The position numbers were made by a program, and so were the translations under genes. The notes under the pieces are model-generated. The model had not been told where the DNA came from. It did not search any database and saw only the letters and a list, made by a program, of their open reading frames with translations. From an uncultured Halomonas sp. (GTDB lineage: Bacteria > Pseudomonadota > Gammaproteobacteria > Pseudomonadales > Halomonadaceae), in assembly GCF_947500835.1 (NCBI RefSeq), contig NZ_CANMTQ010000005.1, forward strand, positions 186,001 to 250,000: 64,000 nt of DNA. Direction: 5' to 3'. How positions within the stretch are numbered: position 1 is the first letter of the stretch; every line of letters starts with the position of its first letter. Below are positions 39,312-49,478 of this stretch, in pieces.

Positions 39312-39482
39312 CCAATAGCAGCCGGCGCATATTCCAATGGACTCAGCTAATCTTGGGCTGAGACGTTCTGACGATCAGTGGTGACGAGCCTTGCTCGAAG
39401 CCACACCGAGCGGCCAGTGCCAAGGGATTCAACGTCTTGAAAGCCAGCGCTTTAGTCGCGCCTCGAGAAACGAAGGAGCTCC

Positions 39483-40481
39483 ATGGAAATTCAAGACGCC
39501 AAGCATTGCGTACAGCTATGGCTGCAAGAACTTTTTGCCTCCGGTGCGGACGTGCAAGCGGTCATGGCCAAGCACTGGCCGGCGAAGGCACGCTTTAAAC
39601 TGGCGTGCCCGTTCGACAACCAGGATCGCGACGGTGCCATTCACCATTATTTCGCGCCGCTGTTTGCAAGTTTTAGCGACATTACCCGGCGCGACGACAT
39701 CATGGTCACCGGCGAGGATGAAGGCGCTACCTGGGTCGGCGTCACCGGCCACTATGAAATGAGCTTTCGCAAGCCCTGGCTGGACATCCCCCCCACCAAT
39801 CAGCGGGCGACCCTGCGTTTTGGCGAGGTCTATCGCGTTGATGATTCTGGGCTGGCCGAGGCGCAGATTCTGATCGATATTCCCATGTTGATGGCCCAGG
39901 CCGGGGTCAATCCGCTGCCGCCGAGCCTGGGCAGCGAGTTGCCCGTGCCTGGCCCTGCGACCCAGGATGGACTGCTGCATTCGCCTCAATCCTTTGATGC
40001 CTCGAAAAAGACGCTATCACTGGTCGATGACATGCTCGCAGGGCTTGCGGAATTCGACGGCCAGACGCTGGAATCCATGGCAATCGAGCGCTTCTGGCAC
40101 CCCAACATGAACTGGTATGGCCCCTGCGGCATCGGCACTACCCGAGGCATCTGTGGATTTCAGCAAGGCCACCAGCGTGACTTCGTGATGGCCTTTCCCG
40201 ATCGCGCCGTGGTCTCGGATATCCGCTTTGCAGAAGGTAACTATGCGGTATCCAGCGGCGTGCCTTCGATGCGCGGCACCCACAGCGGTGGCGATTGGCT
40301 GGGGCTACCGGCCACGAACCGGGAAATCACCATGAACGTGATGGACTGGTGGCGTCGCGAGGATGACCTGCTGGTGGAGAACTGGGTACTGATCGATCTG
40401 CTGGATATTTATCGCCAGCTCGGCGTGGATATGCTGGGACGCATGCAGAGGCTGCAAGCGGGAAGCGCCCGACCCGCGTGA
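39483..40481 (+). CDS. Tandem SnoaL/NTF2-like ester-cyclase family protein
   Basis: This 332-residue cytosolic protein appears to have two SnoaL-like (NTF2-fold) domains: residues about 1-140 (AIHHYFAPLFASFSDITRRD, GEVYRVDDSGLAEAQILIDIP) and about 170-320 (WHPNMNWYGPCGIGTTRGICGFQQGHQRDF, NVMDWWRREDDLLVENWVLIDLLDIYRQLGVD). The C-terminal ENWV-ID--D---QLG pattern is typical of SnoaL-like polyketide cyclases. The substrate is unknown. AAGGAG precedes the ATG at 39483. It is convergent with the ATP-grasp gene. Confidence 0.78.
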   Translation: MEIQDAKHCVQLWLQELFASGADVQAVMAKHWPAKARFKLACPFDNQDRDGAIHHYFAPLFASFSDITRRDDIMVTGEDEGATWVGVTGHYEMSFRKPWLDIPPTNQRATLRFGEVYRVDDSGLAEAQILIDIPMLMAQAGVNPLPPSLGSELPVPGPATQDGLLHSPQSFDASKKTLSLVDDMLAGLAEFDGQTLESMAIERFWHPNMNWYGPCGIGTTRGICGFQQGHQRDFVMAFPDRAVVSDIRFAEGNYAVSSGVPSMRGTHSGGDWLGLPATNREITMNVMDWWRREDDLLVENWVLIDLLDIYRQLGVDMLGRMQRLQAGSARPA

Positions 40482-40485
40482 AATT

Positions 40486-40512
40486 CGGCGCCTTGAGACA
40501 CTCAAGGCGCCG
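40486..40512. terminator. Bidirectional hairpin terminator between convergent genes
   Basis: CGGCGCCTTGAG-ACA-CTCAAGGCGCCG is a perfect 12-bp stem with a 3-nt loop, 4 nt after the SnoaL-like stop and 36 nt beyond the stop of the convergent ATP-grasp gene. Flanking A/T is modest (AAATT on one side). Its position suits termination in both directions. Confidence 0.65.
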
Positions 40513-40548
40513 ACGATGATCGAACCGCAGGCTGCCAAGGCGGCAGCA

Positions 40549-41580
40549 TCAGCGCAACCCAGCCAGCACGTCGTCCACCACTTGTTGAAAAAACACACTT
40601 ACATCTGTTCCGGTCGCGCTCATCATGGTGGGGATGACGCTCTTGGGCGCGAATGAGCAGTACAACCCTGCCTCTAAAAACCAGGGTTTGCCTTGGGCAT
40701 CGATACGAAAATCGAACAGGCTGTAGTGACGACAGCCCAAGGCCAGATGGCTCTGCTTCGCCGCCTCCCACACTCGGGCCACGTCCGGATCATCGGTGTC
40801 TACCAGCCAGGTTTGCGTACTGTCTTTGCCAGCAAACGCAAGGCCCCCCTGCTCATCTTCTTTCAGCTTGCTGGAATAGGCGCGGATTGGATGCGTTTCG
40901 GCATCCATGCGGTACTCTTCCAGGGGTAGACACACCAGCTCCCCTTGCTGCACGACGATGCCGCAACGCACTTCCCGCCCGAGCTCGATAAAGCGCTCGA
41001 CCAGGACCTCATCCGAGTCCGCAAAGGCTGTTTCCAGCGCCGAATCGTAGTCCTTTTCATGCGTGACAAGCGTCACCCCCAGGGAATTGTCGGCCTGGGT
41101 TGGCTTGACGACCACGGGAGGACTGAAACTGGGCGTATCGCCACGGCGCAGCAGCTCGCTCTCGGGTACCGCCACCCCGGCAGTGGCAACGACCGCCTTG
41201 GCCTTGGCCTTGTCTGCGGTCAGCGCCATTGCTGCGGGTGTATTTCCTACATAGGGAATATCAAGCAAATTCAGTAGCGATCGGTAGTCAGTCATTCCCG
41301 AGCGGCAGAACATCTGCGGCAAGGCAACGTCGATCTGCTGTTGCGACAAGAAGTGAACAGCTTCAGCAAAGGGCAGCGCCTTGGCGGCGGCAATATCCGA
41401 CTCCTCCAGCGAGTCTGGAAAACGCCATTTCCCATCTGGCGTGACATAGGCAATGTGAAAGGTATAACGGGCGGGATCTGCGATGGCCTGAATGCAGCTG
41501 TGGGCGTAGAAACGCGACAGGTCACAATAAAATTGATCGGTAGCAGAGCCAACCAGATGAAGGATGCTGCGTTTTGACAT
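40549..41580 (-). CDS. ATP-grasp protein related to D-alanine-D-alanine ligase
   Basis: This 343-residue protein has an ATP-grasp layout: the N-terminal domain ends in LLNLLDIPYVGNTPAAMALTADKAKAKAV (Ddl-like), the ATP-binding core has VVVKPTQADNSLGVTLV and VLVERFIELGREVRCGIV, and the C-terminal metal site is in HYSLFDFRIDAQGKPWFLEAGLYCSF, where Ddl has DxR...EVN. The Asn of EVN is changed (EAGLY), so substrate and metal geometry may differ. It is not near cell-wall genes. It could be a peptide-ligase-like enzyme; function unknown. Confidence 0.75.
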   Translation of the reverse strand: MSKRSILHLVGSATDQFYCDLSRFYAHSCIQAIADPARYTFHIAYVTPDGKWRFPDSLEESDIAAAKALPFAEAVHFLSQQQIDVALPQMFCRSGMTDYRSLLNLLDIPYVGNTPAAMALTADKAKAKAVVATAGVAVPESELLRRGDTPSFSPPVVVKPTQADNSLGVTLVTHEKDYDSALETAFADSDEVLVERFIELGREVRCGIVVQQGELVCLPLEEYRMDAETHPIRAYSSKLKEDEQGGLAFAGKDSTQTWLVDTDDPDVARVWEAAKQSHLALGCRHYSLFDFRIDAQGKPWFLEAGLYCSFAPKSVIPTMMSATGTDVSVFFQQVVDDVLAGLR

Positions 41581-41656
41581 GATAAATCATTCCTTTGAGT
41601 TATCGCGCATGTACAGGTTTTGGTCAGGAAAGCCCCGCGGCGTTGAGACCATCCAC

Positions 41657-42331
41657 TTATCCCGGAAGGATCAGCTCGAGACCTTCAAGCGATGTTCTTA
41701 GCTGATCTGCCTCGCTGAAATCCTGCTGATCCGTGAATTCACCGGGTGTCGCGATCGTGTAGAGGCCCGCCTGCTTCGCTGCGTGAACTGAAGGAGCGCT
41801 ATCTTCCAGGGCCACCACGCCGGCACTTTCCAATCCGAGACGATCGAGCGCCGTCAGGTAGATGTCCGGCGCGGGCTTCGTCTCATCGCAGTCGTCTCTA
41901 GTGAGCACTGCGCTGAATTTCGATAGTGGCAGATCCTCACCCGCAGCGGTTGCGATGGCGTCGATATTGACCCGGTAGGTCGTCGTCACCAGGGCTAGCT
42001 TGAGGCCTTGGGACAGCGCTCGCCTGATCGTGTCGGCAACCCCGGGGCGCAGCGTGATACCGCCTTCGGTGATTTCCCGGCAGGCAAGCTCCGTCTTTCT
42101 GGCATGAATCTTCTCGATGTCATGCTCACTGAGATTGGCGTTTTTTTCCTTGCTGAGACGCGCAAGACGCTCGCGACCCCCGGACTCGGCAAGCAGCTCG
42201 CGATAAGTATCCGCATCCCAGTGCCAGTCGAGGCCGGCTTCTTCCAAAGCCTGGTTATAGGCGCGACGCTGAATGTCTGAAGTTTCCGCCAGTACGCCGA
42301 TCGATCCGATGAATAGCGCGGTAGGTGTCAT
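41657..42331 (-). CDS. HAD-like protein lacking the catalytic aspartates (CbbY-like)
   Basis: This 224-residue protein has the CbbY/beta-phosphoglucomutase-like HAD architecture with cap: VLAETSDIQRRAYNQAL follows motif I, motif II is LALVTTTYRVN, motif III Lys is in ETKPAPDIYL, and motif IV is VVALEDSAPSVHAAKQAG. Motif I, normally DxDGVL, reads FIGSIGVL, so both the nucleophile and the general acid Asp are absent; I checked this codon by codon on the minus strand. It is therefore unlikely to be an ordinary phosphatase. It is divergent from the SSS transporter. Confidence 0.8.
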   Translation of the reverse strand: MTPTALFIGSIGVLAETSDIQRRAYNQALEEAGLDWHWDADTYRELLAESGGRERLARLSKEKNANLSEHDIEKIHARKTELACREITEGGITLRPGVADTIRRALSQGLKLALVTTTYRVNIDAIATAAGEDLPLSKFSAVLTRDDCDETKPAPDIYLTALDRLGLESAGVVALEDSAPSVHAAKQAGLYTIATPGEFTDQQDFSEADQLRTSLEGLELILPG

Positions 42332-42394
42332 GAGTAATCGTCCAAAATGGTGACTAAAAGTTTCACAGATGGTACATCAAGATAACCGATTTTA

Positions 42395-42422
42395 TTGTAC
42401 GTTAGTACAGGTTTTGTATAAT
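42395..42422 (+). promoter_or_regulatory. Promoter with overlapping GTAC inverted repeat, upstream of SSS transporter
   Basis: A -35-like TTGTAC (42395-42400) and a perfect TATAAT (42417-42422) are 16 nt apart. The inverted repeat TGTAC-GTTA-GTACA (42396-42409) overlaps the -35, an arrangement suited to repression. The start of the transporter at 42476 is about 50 nt downstream. The regulator is unknown; GntR-type repressors use GTAC-containing operators. Confidence 0.5.
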
Positions 42423-42475
42423 TTTTGTACTGCTTATACCCCTATTCCGCGGGTACAATGAAAAGGTAAATGCCA

Positions 42476-44083
42476 ATGGAAGGCTTTGGAGTACTCAACT
42501 GGACGATCCTGATCGTTTATCTCATCGGTAATCTGATCATGGGCTGGGTGCTGAGCAGAAAGGTGGAGAGTGCCGAGGACTACTATATAGGCAGAAAAAC
42601 CATTCCTTGGTGGGCGATCGGCCTGTCGGTGCTGGCAACCTATGTCAGCGCGATGTCGTTTTTGGGCGGCCCGGCCTGGTCCTATGGCAGCGGGCTTGGC
42701 GTCATGATGATTCAGATCAACTACCCGCTGGTGGTATTTCTGGTCATCACGTTCTTTTTGCCCTTCTTCTACAACAGCGGCGTGGCCTCGATCTATGAGT
42801 ATCAGGAGCGTCGTTTCGGCAAGAAGGCCCGGGCCGTCATGTCGCTGATCTTCATGGCCACCCAGACCCTTTCTTCCGCAGCGGTGCTTTATGCCACCGC
42901 CCTCGTGCTGAGCTTCATCACCGGCGTGGACGTGAACGTCGCCATTGTGGTCATCACGGTGATCGCCCTGGTCTATACCCTGATGGGCGGGATCAGCGCG
43001 GTGATCTGGACCGATGTGGTGCAGGCGGTGATTTTGGTGATAGGCGCCGTCGTCATCTTCTATTTTCTGCTGGATCGTCTGCCTCAGTCACTGGTCTCGA
43101 CCCTCGAGGATCTCAAGGCCCAGGGCAAGCTGAACATCCTGGACTTCTCCTTCGACCCCACCGTCGAGGCAACGGTCTGGTCCGGGGTGATCGCCATGAT
43201 GCTTTATCACACCACGGTTTACGGCGCCAATCAGATGGTGGTGCAGCGCGCCCTTGCCGCCAAGAATATCGGCGACGCCAAGAAGTCCTTTCTGTTGATG
43301 GGTTTTGCCGCCTTTTTCATCTACTTCCTGTTCCTGCTGCTGGGGGTGCTGTTCTACAGCTACTACGATGGGCGGGCGTTCGAAAACAGCAACACTATCG
43401 TGCTGCAGTTCGCCGCGGACTGCGCCCTGCCCGGTCTGGTGGGTGTCATAACCGCCGCCGTGATTGCCGCGTCTCTTTCCAGCATGGACTCGGCGTTGAA
43501 CTCCCTGGCGACAGTGACCAACCTGGATTTCTACGAGAAGTACTTCAAGAAAGGCGCGCCCACGACCCATTATCTAAAGGCCTCGCGCTGGTTCACCCTG
43601 GGCTGGGCCATCCTGATCATTCTACCGGCGATGCTTTTCGCTCAGACCGAAGGATCGGTGCTGCAGCTTCTGACAAAAGTCGGCTCTTATTTTGTCGGCG
43701 CCAAGCTGAGCATGTACGCACTGGGCTTCTTCTCTCGGCACACCAGCGAGCGCGGGCTTTTGATCGGGGTCGTGGCGGGCTTTGTGGCGGTCTGGATCGC
43801 GGCCACGCAAACTGACATCGCCTGGCCCTGGTACTGCGCCATCGGCGCGATCGTCAACATACCGATCTCCATTGGCGCCAGCCTGCTGCTGGACGGTCGT
43901 CAGAGCGAGCTTTCGCCCTATACCATCAAGGGCCAGAAGCAGATGTATCGGGATCATGGCCTGGCCGCCAAGGAAGATGGCTGGTACCGAATCCCCGGCA
44001 AGGTGGACCCTATCAGCTGGCTGCTGGTGGTGTTCTTTTTCGCCACCATGGTGTTCTTGTATTTGTTGACGGTCTTTATTTAA
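42476..44083 (+). CDS. Sodium:solute symporter (SSS family)
   Basis: This 535-residue membrane protein has about 13 hydrophobic segments and the SSS hallmarks: GLSVLATYVSAMSFLGGPAWSY (TM2-like, Na+-site region near residues 44-65), YEYQERRFGKKAR, YTLMGGISAVIWTDVVQAVILVIG and the late AAVIAASLSSMDSALNSLATV. It imports an organic solute with Na+; the solute is not deducible. The ATG at 42476 is better spaced from AAAGGT than the ATG two codons before. Confidence 0.88.
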   Translation: MEGFGVLNWTILIVYLIGNLIMGWVLSRKVESAEDYYIGRKTIPWWAIGLSVLATYVSAMSFLGGPAWSYGSGLGVMMIQINYPLVVFLVITFFLPFFYNSGVASIYEYQERRFGKKARAVMSLIFMATQTLSSAAVLYATALVLSFITGVDVNVAIVVITVIALVYTLMGGISAVIWTDVVQAVILVIGAVVIFYFLLDRLPQSLVSTLEDLKAQGKLNILDFSFDPTVEATVWSGVIAMMLYHTTVYGANQMVVQRALAAKNIGDAKKSFLLMGFAAFFIYFLFLLLGVLFYSYYDGRAFENSNTIVLQFAADCALPGLVGVITAAVIAASLSSMDSALNSLATVTNLDFYEKYFKKGAPTTHYLKASRWFTLGWAILIILPAMLFAQTEGSVLQLLTKVGSYFVGAKLSMYALGFFSRHTSERGLLIGVVAGFVAVWIAATQTDIAWPWYCAIGAIVNIPISIGASLLLDGRQSELSPYTIKGQKQMYRDHGLAAKEDGWYRIPGKVDPISWLLVVFFFATMVFLYLLTVFI

Positions 44084-44095
44084 CGCAAGACGCCG

Positions 44096-45136
<1,041 letters not shown>

Positions 45137-45234
45137 GTGGATTTCCTTATCACGTTAATAATTTTCTGCTGGCACCATTCTTGCAGCTATGGCCTGAGGT
45201 CGTCGAGCCGCAGCGAGGGCCACTGCCCGTCGAG

Positions 45235-46173
45235 TCAGGACGATATCGCCGCGATATGCTCCGGGCCCAGTCCGCAGCAGCCGCCGACGATCTGTGCTCC
45301 CGCGTCGTGCCATTGCCGGGCAAATTGCGCAAAGCGCTCAGGCGTGATGGTATCCACGAAACGCCAATGAGGCATTTCCAGATAGCCGGAGTCCGGATAG
45401 GCCATGAGCGGGCCCTGGTGCCTTTCACCCATGATGAAGAGCGCATCGCTGATCAGCTCGGCGCTCGTATGCATGATGCCCAGCACGTCGAAGTCTTGTT
45501 GAACCGCCAGATCGACGATGTCGCCGAAGGACGTGGTTCGTTCATGCCAGGAACATAGACCGTTCTGCTCATCCCTGGCCGCGGACATGCCGCACCAGAC
45601 CGGCAGCGGAGTATCGCTCAAGGCATCGAACATCGCCGCCATGCGCGCCGGGATCGACATCATCTCCAGCAGCAGCAGATCGGCGCCGGAGGCTTTATGA
45701 ATGCCTGCCAGTTCGCGGAAGGCCGCGGTCATGACTTCAAAAGAGAGCGGCTCGGGAGCGGCGGCGCGATAACTGCCCTTGGCGATAGGCACCATGTGGG
45801 ACATGGCGCCGGCCACCAGTACCTGGGGCGTACCGGCCCGCTCCCGGGCTTCGAGCGCCGCCTCGACGCTGCGCCGGTTGATTTCCTCGACCCGATCCAC
45901 CAGGCCCGCAGGCGTCAGCATCAATCGGGAGGAGGCATAGGTATTGGCGGTGATGACATCCGCCCCGGCGTCGATATAGGCCCGATGCATGTCGATGATC
46001 GCGTCTTCGTGATCGAGAATGGCCCGACCGGACCAGAGCTCATCGGACATCGAGATACCGCGTCGTTCCAGCTCCGTGGAGACGCCGCCATCGAGAGTCA
46101 GCGTCTGTCCGGTCTGCAGCCGCTTCCAGGCGTCGCTGTAACGAGTGCCGGCAGAAGGCGTTGAAGTTTCCAT
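45235..46173 (-). CDS. Homocysteine S-methyltransferase family protein
   Basis: This 312-residue protein has the S-methyltransferase barrel: LTLDGGVSTELERRGI at the start, DVITANTYASSRLML with the position of the first zinc ligand (here the Cys is not seen, sequence TANTY), and the C-terminal IVGGCCGLGPEHIAAI with the Cys-Cys zinc pair. Members such as MmuM methylate homocysteine from S-methylmethionine. The ATG at 46173 gives the usual length; the 18 codons before it lie upstream of any ribosome site. Confidence 0.82.
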   Translation of the reverse strand: METSTPSAGTRYSDAWKRLQTGQTLTLDGGVSTELERRGISMSDELWSGRAILDHEDAIIDMHRAYIDAGADVITANTYASSRLMLTPAGLVDRVEEINRRSVEAALEARERAGTPQVLVAGAMSHMVPIAKGSYRAAAPEPLSFEVMTAAFRELAGIHKASGADLLLLEMMSIPARMAAMFDALSDTPLPVWCGMSAARDEQNGLCSWHERTTSFGDIVDLAVQQDFDVLGIMHTSAELISDALFIMGERHQGPLMAYPDSGYLEMPHWRFVDTITPERFAQFARQWHDAGAQIVGGCCGLGPEHIAAISS

Positions 46174-46336
46174 GAGATAAAATAGATTCCTTATGCTCGA
46201 CAAGGTGACAACAGTGAAACGCGACAAGTAAGCGAGCCGTTCGGCAGTCTCGACGCGCGGGCCTTGGCGCAGGTGGACAAGCGCCTCGGTGCCTTCTTGG
46301 GAATTACGGCGTGAACGAGCAGGCGATGATGACAGT

Positions 46337-46356
46337 AAAAGGCAGCCCAGGCTGCC
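46337..46356 (-). terminator. Rho-independent terminator of lldD
   Basis: On the minus strand GGCAGCC-TG-GGCTGCC is followed directly by TTTTACTG. It lies about 22 nt past the lldD stop. Stem and U-tract are short but well placed. Confidence 0.6.
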
Positions 46357-46377
46357 CTTCTTGCTTATCGACCTCGC

Positions 46378-47532
46378 TTACTGGGCAGCCTGTTTCAGTT
46401 CGCGTACCAGCAGGTCGGCATTGATATCGCCGATGGTCCTGGCGCCGGTCAGCACCATCGCCACCCGCATCTCCTGTTCGATAAGGTTCAGCAGATTGCG
46501 CACCCCCGCCTCGCCGTCCACCGCCAAGGCATAGATATAGGCGCGCCCCAGCATGACGCAGTCGGCGCCAAGGGCCAGCATGCGCACAACATCCAGCCCG
46601 GTGCGAACCCCGGAGTCCGCAATCACCTTGATCTCTCCTTGCACCGCATCCGCAATAGCCGGCAAGGCGCGAGCGGTGGAGGGCGTGCCGTCTAGCTGGC
46701 GTCCACCGTGGTTGGAGACCACCACCCCGTCCGCGCCGAAGGACACCGCGTCCCGGGCATCCTCCGGGTCGAGAATGCCCTTGATGATCATGGGGCCGTC
46801 CCAGAACTCGCGAATCCACTCAAGCTCCTTCCAGGAAATGGACGGATCGAAGTTCTCTCCCAGCCAGCCAATGTAATCCGCAAGGCCTGTCGGGTTGCCG
46901 CGATAGGCAGAAATATTGCCCAGGTCATGGGGCTTGCCCCGTAGGCCCACGTTCCAGGCCCAGTGCGGGTGGGTCATGGCCTGCAACACCCGGCGCATCG
47001 GCGCATTCGGACCGCTCATGCCGGAGTGAGCATCCCGATAGCGAGAACCCGGCACCGGCATGTCCACGGTGAAGATCAGCGTGGTCACCCCGGCGGCCTT
47101 GGCTCGTTCCAGAGCGTTTTTCATGAAGCCCCGGTCCTTGAGAATATAGAGCTGAAACCACATGGGTCGCTTGATCGCCGGGGTGACCTCCTCGATCGGG
47201 CACACGGACACCGTGGACATGGTGAACGGGATACCCTTCGCCTCTGCCGCCTTGGCCGCCTGCACCTCGCCCCGGCGGGCATACATGCCGGTCAAGCCCA
47301 CCGGCGACAGAGCCAGGGGCATTGATAAAGTCTCGTCGAAGAAGCGGGTCGTCAGGTCCAGCTCTGACATGTCGTTGAGCACCCGCTGACGCAGGGCGAT
47401 ATCCGCCAGGTCATCGACGTTGCGGCGCAGGGTGTGTTCGGCGTAGGAACCACCGTCGATGTAGTGAAACAGGAAGGGGGGCAGCCGGCGCTTGGCTGCC
47501 TCTCGGTAATCCGTGGAAGCAGAAATTATCAT
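46378..47532 (-). CDS. lldD: L-lactate dehydrogenase (FMN, quinone-linked) LldD
   Basis: LldD oxidises L-lactate to pyruvate with FMN and passes electrons to quinone. The 384-residue protein matches E. coli LldD closely from the first residues ([20 protein letters not shown], then [24 protein letters not shown] and [16 protein letters not shown]). The active-site block [12 protein letters not shown] carries the catalytic His and substrate Arg, with [19 protein letters not shown] binding FMN phosphate. A terminator follows at 46337. Confidence 0.95.
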   Translation of the reverse strand: MIISASTDYREAAKRRLPPFLFHYIDGGSYAEHTLRRNVDDLADIALRQRVLNDMSELDLTTRFFDETLSMPLALSPVGLTGMYARRGEVQAAKAAEAKGIPFTMSTVSVCPIEEVTPAIKRPMWFQLYILKDRGFMKNALERAKAAGVTTLIFTVDMPVPGSRYRDAHSGMSGPNAPMRRVLQAMTHPHWAWNVGLRGKPHDLGNISAYRGNPTGLADYIGWLGENFDPSISWKELEWIREFWDGPMIIKGILDPEDARDAVSFGADGVVVSNHGGRQLDGTPSTARALPAIADAVQGEIKVIADSGVRTGLDVVRMLALGADCVMLGRAYIYALAVDGEAGVRNLLNLIEQEMRVAMVLTGARTIGDINADLLVRELKQAAQ

Positions 47533-48059
47533 TGGATGAGTCCCACTGTGGTTATAAAGCCGACGGTTGCAGGGTTAGCGTCTCGCTTCATGGTACATTT
47601 CCTTAACGCCTGCGCGCTATCTGAAGTCATCACCTCTGATAGCAATACTCCTCGATGGATAAAGTGGTACGTGCAGCGGCTACTATCACCACCAGATCCG
47701 ATCGATTGTTTTTCGCCAGCAGTACAGCTCTGCGGATGGCGGCCTGCGTTTCCGAGATAGCTCCGAGAACATAGAGGTCACTTTTGAGTTACTTCATGGG
47801 GTGTCTTGCGCAAGAGGCTTCTCAGTTCATGCATTTGCAAGAGTTACACGCGTATTCCGACAGATCATGGTGCGTAACTTGATCCAACTCATGAGTACCG
47901 CTGTCTCTGATTGACACCCCACTGAGACGGGAAGCATGATCGTTAGCAAAGTAGTTATAACTATATAACCCTCCCCCAGACGAAGTTCACGTTGTCCTCG
48001 GCAACGTAGTTTGCGTCATGCCGAGACAAAGCCCTCTTGAGCGGAGCTATTGGCCCGGC
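47533..48059. other. Intergenic region before the V-ATPase operon
   Basis: This 527-bp stretch has no gene I can support. It contains the lldD start region at its left end and a promoter-like element near 47911-47969 at its right. Short ORFs in the middle have no recognisable product. Decayed coding sequence cannot be excluded. Confidence 0.6.
47911..47969 (+). promoter_or_regulatory. Candidate promoter and palindrome for the V-ATPase operon
   Basis: A consensus -35 TTGACA (47911-47916) and CATGAT (47935-47940) are 18 nt apart. Just beyond, GTTATA-ACTA-TATAAC (47954-47969) is a 6-bp-arm inverted repeat that could be an operator. The first operon gene starts at 48060. Confidence 0.4.
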
Positions 48060-49442
48060 ATGTCACAACCTCTAAGTCACTATCGCAACATTCTCAGCAT
48101 CGTGGGCGGCATCGTGCGGGTGCGAGTGCCAACCGGCGATGGGAACCAGCCGACCCCGGCCCGCTTTCGCGACATTGCCAGCCTGCGCAAGGCAAACGGC
48201 GAAACGGTACTCGCCCAGGTGATCCGTATCGATGACGACGTGGTCTCGCTGCAGGTCTTCGGCGGCACCGCCGGGCTGACCACGCAGGCATCCGTGCGCT
48301 TTCTCGGCCATCCGATGCAGGTCACCTGCTCCCAGAACGTGCTGGGACGGGCCTTCAATAGCCTCGGCGAACCCATGGATCGTGGCCCGGCGCTGACCGA
48401 GGATCGCCGGGTGGATATCGGCGGACCTTCGGTCAACCCCATGCGCCGGGTGATGCCGAGTCGCATGATTCGCACCGACGTGCCGATGATCGACGTTTTC
48501 AACACCCTGGTGGAAAGCCAGAAGATTCCCATCTTTTCCGTGGCCGGCGAGCCCTACAATGCCCTGCTTGCACGCATCGCCATTCACGCGGATGCGGACG
48601 TGGTGGTGTTCGGCGGCATGGGGCTGATTTTTGATGACTACCACTATTTTCGTCAGCGCTTCCTCGATGCAGGGGTATTCGCCCATACGGTGATGTTCAC
48701 CAACCTGGCCTCGGACTCGGTGGTGGAGCGGCTGCTGATACCGGACATGGCCCTGGCGGTAGCGGAGCGTTTCGCCGTGGAAGAAGGCAAGCGCGTGCTG
48801 GTGCTGCTCACGGACATGACCGCCTTCGCCGATGCGCTGAAGGAAGTCGGTATCAGCATGGAACGGGTGCCGTCGAATCGCGGCCATATGGGGGACCTCT
48901 ACTCCCAGCTGGCGCGGCGCTACGAAAAGGCCTGCGACTTTCACGGCGCCGGCTCGGTAACGGTACTGACCGTCACCACCATGCCCGGCGACGATGTCAC
49001 CCACCCGGTCCCGGACAACACCGGCTATATCACCGAGGGTCAGTTCTATCTACGCAACGGCCAGATCGACCCCTTCGGCTCACTTTCCCGACTCAAGCAA
49101 CGCGTGATCGGCAAGAGTACCCGGGAGGATCACGGCGCGCTGATGAACACCATGATTCGCCTCTACGCCGGCGCCCGGGACGCCCAGCAAAAGCGCGCCA
49201 TGGCCTTCGAGCTCTCTAAATTTGACGAGAACCTGTTGCGTTTCGGTGATCTGTTCGAGAAACGCTTCATGGACGTATCCGTTTCCCTGCCCTTGGAGCG
49301 CGCCCTGGATCTGGCCTGGGAAACCCTGGCGGAATGCTTCGAGCCCAAGGAACTGGTCATGCGCCAGCAGCTCATCGACAAGTATTTTCCTGGCAAGAAA
49401 CGCCAGAGCGCGAAAGAAATCCAAGCTGGTACTGCAAGCTGA
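48060..49442 (+). CDS. ntpB: V/A-type ATPase subunit B
   Basis: This is the non-catalytic head subunit of a rotary V/A-type ATPase. The 460-residue protein has the beta-barrel start (YRNILSIVGGIVRVRVP), the nucleotide-domain features SGEPYN-like VAGEPYNALLARIAIHA in place of a Walker A, VLVLLTDMTAFADALKEV, the PSNRGHMGDLYSQLARRYEKA segment and ITEGQFYLRNGQIDPFGSLSRLK. It is the first gene of the operon, which in other bacteria is normally led by E or A. I start at 48060; an in-frame ATG at 48018 lacks a ribosome site. Confidence 0.93.
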   Translation: MSQPLSHYRNILSIVGGIVRVRVPTGDGNQPTPARFRDIASLRKANGETVLAQVIRIDDDVVSLQVFGGTAGLTTQASVRFLGHPMQVTCSQNVLGRAFNSLGEPMDRGPALTEDRRVDIGGPSVNPMRRVMPSRMIRTDVPMIDVFNTLVESQKIPIFSVAGEPYNALLARIAIHADADVVVFGGMGLIFDDYHYFRQRFLDAGVFAHTVMFTNLASDSVVERLLIPDMALAVAERFAVEEGKRVLVLLTDMTAFADALKEVGISMERVPSNRGHMGDLYSQLARRYEKACDFHGAGSVTVLTVTTMPGDDVTHPVPDNTGYITEGQFYLRNGQIDPFGSLSRLKQRVIGKSTREDHGALMNTMIRLYAGARDAQQKRAMAFELSKFDENLLRFGDLFEKRFMDVSVSLPLERALDLAWETLAECFEPKELVMRQQLIDKYFPGKKRQSAKEIQAGTAS

Positions 49443-49478
49443 TAGTGCAAGACAGTCAGCGGAAAAGAGAACGTGCCG

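Noticed and set aside
47434..47760. Small plus-strand frame of 108 codons before the V-ATPase operon
   Set aside because: It begins inside lldD on the opposite strand, has no ribosome site, and the product matches nothing I recognise.
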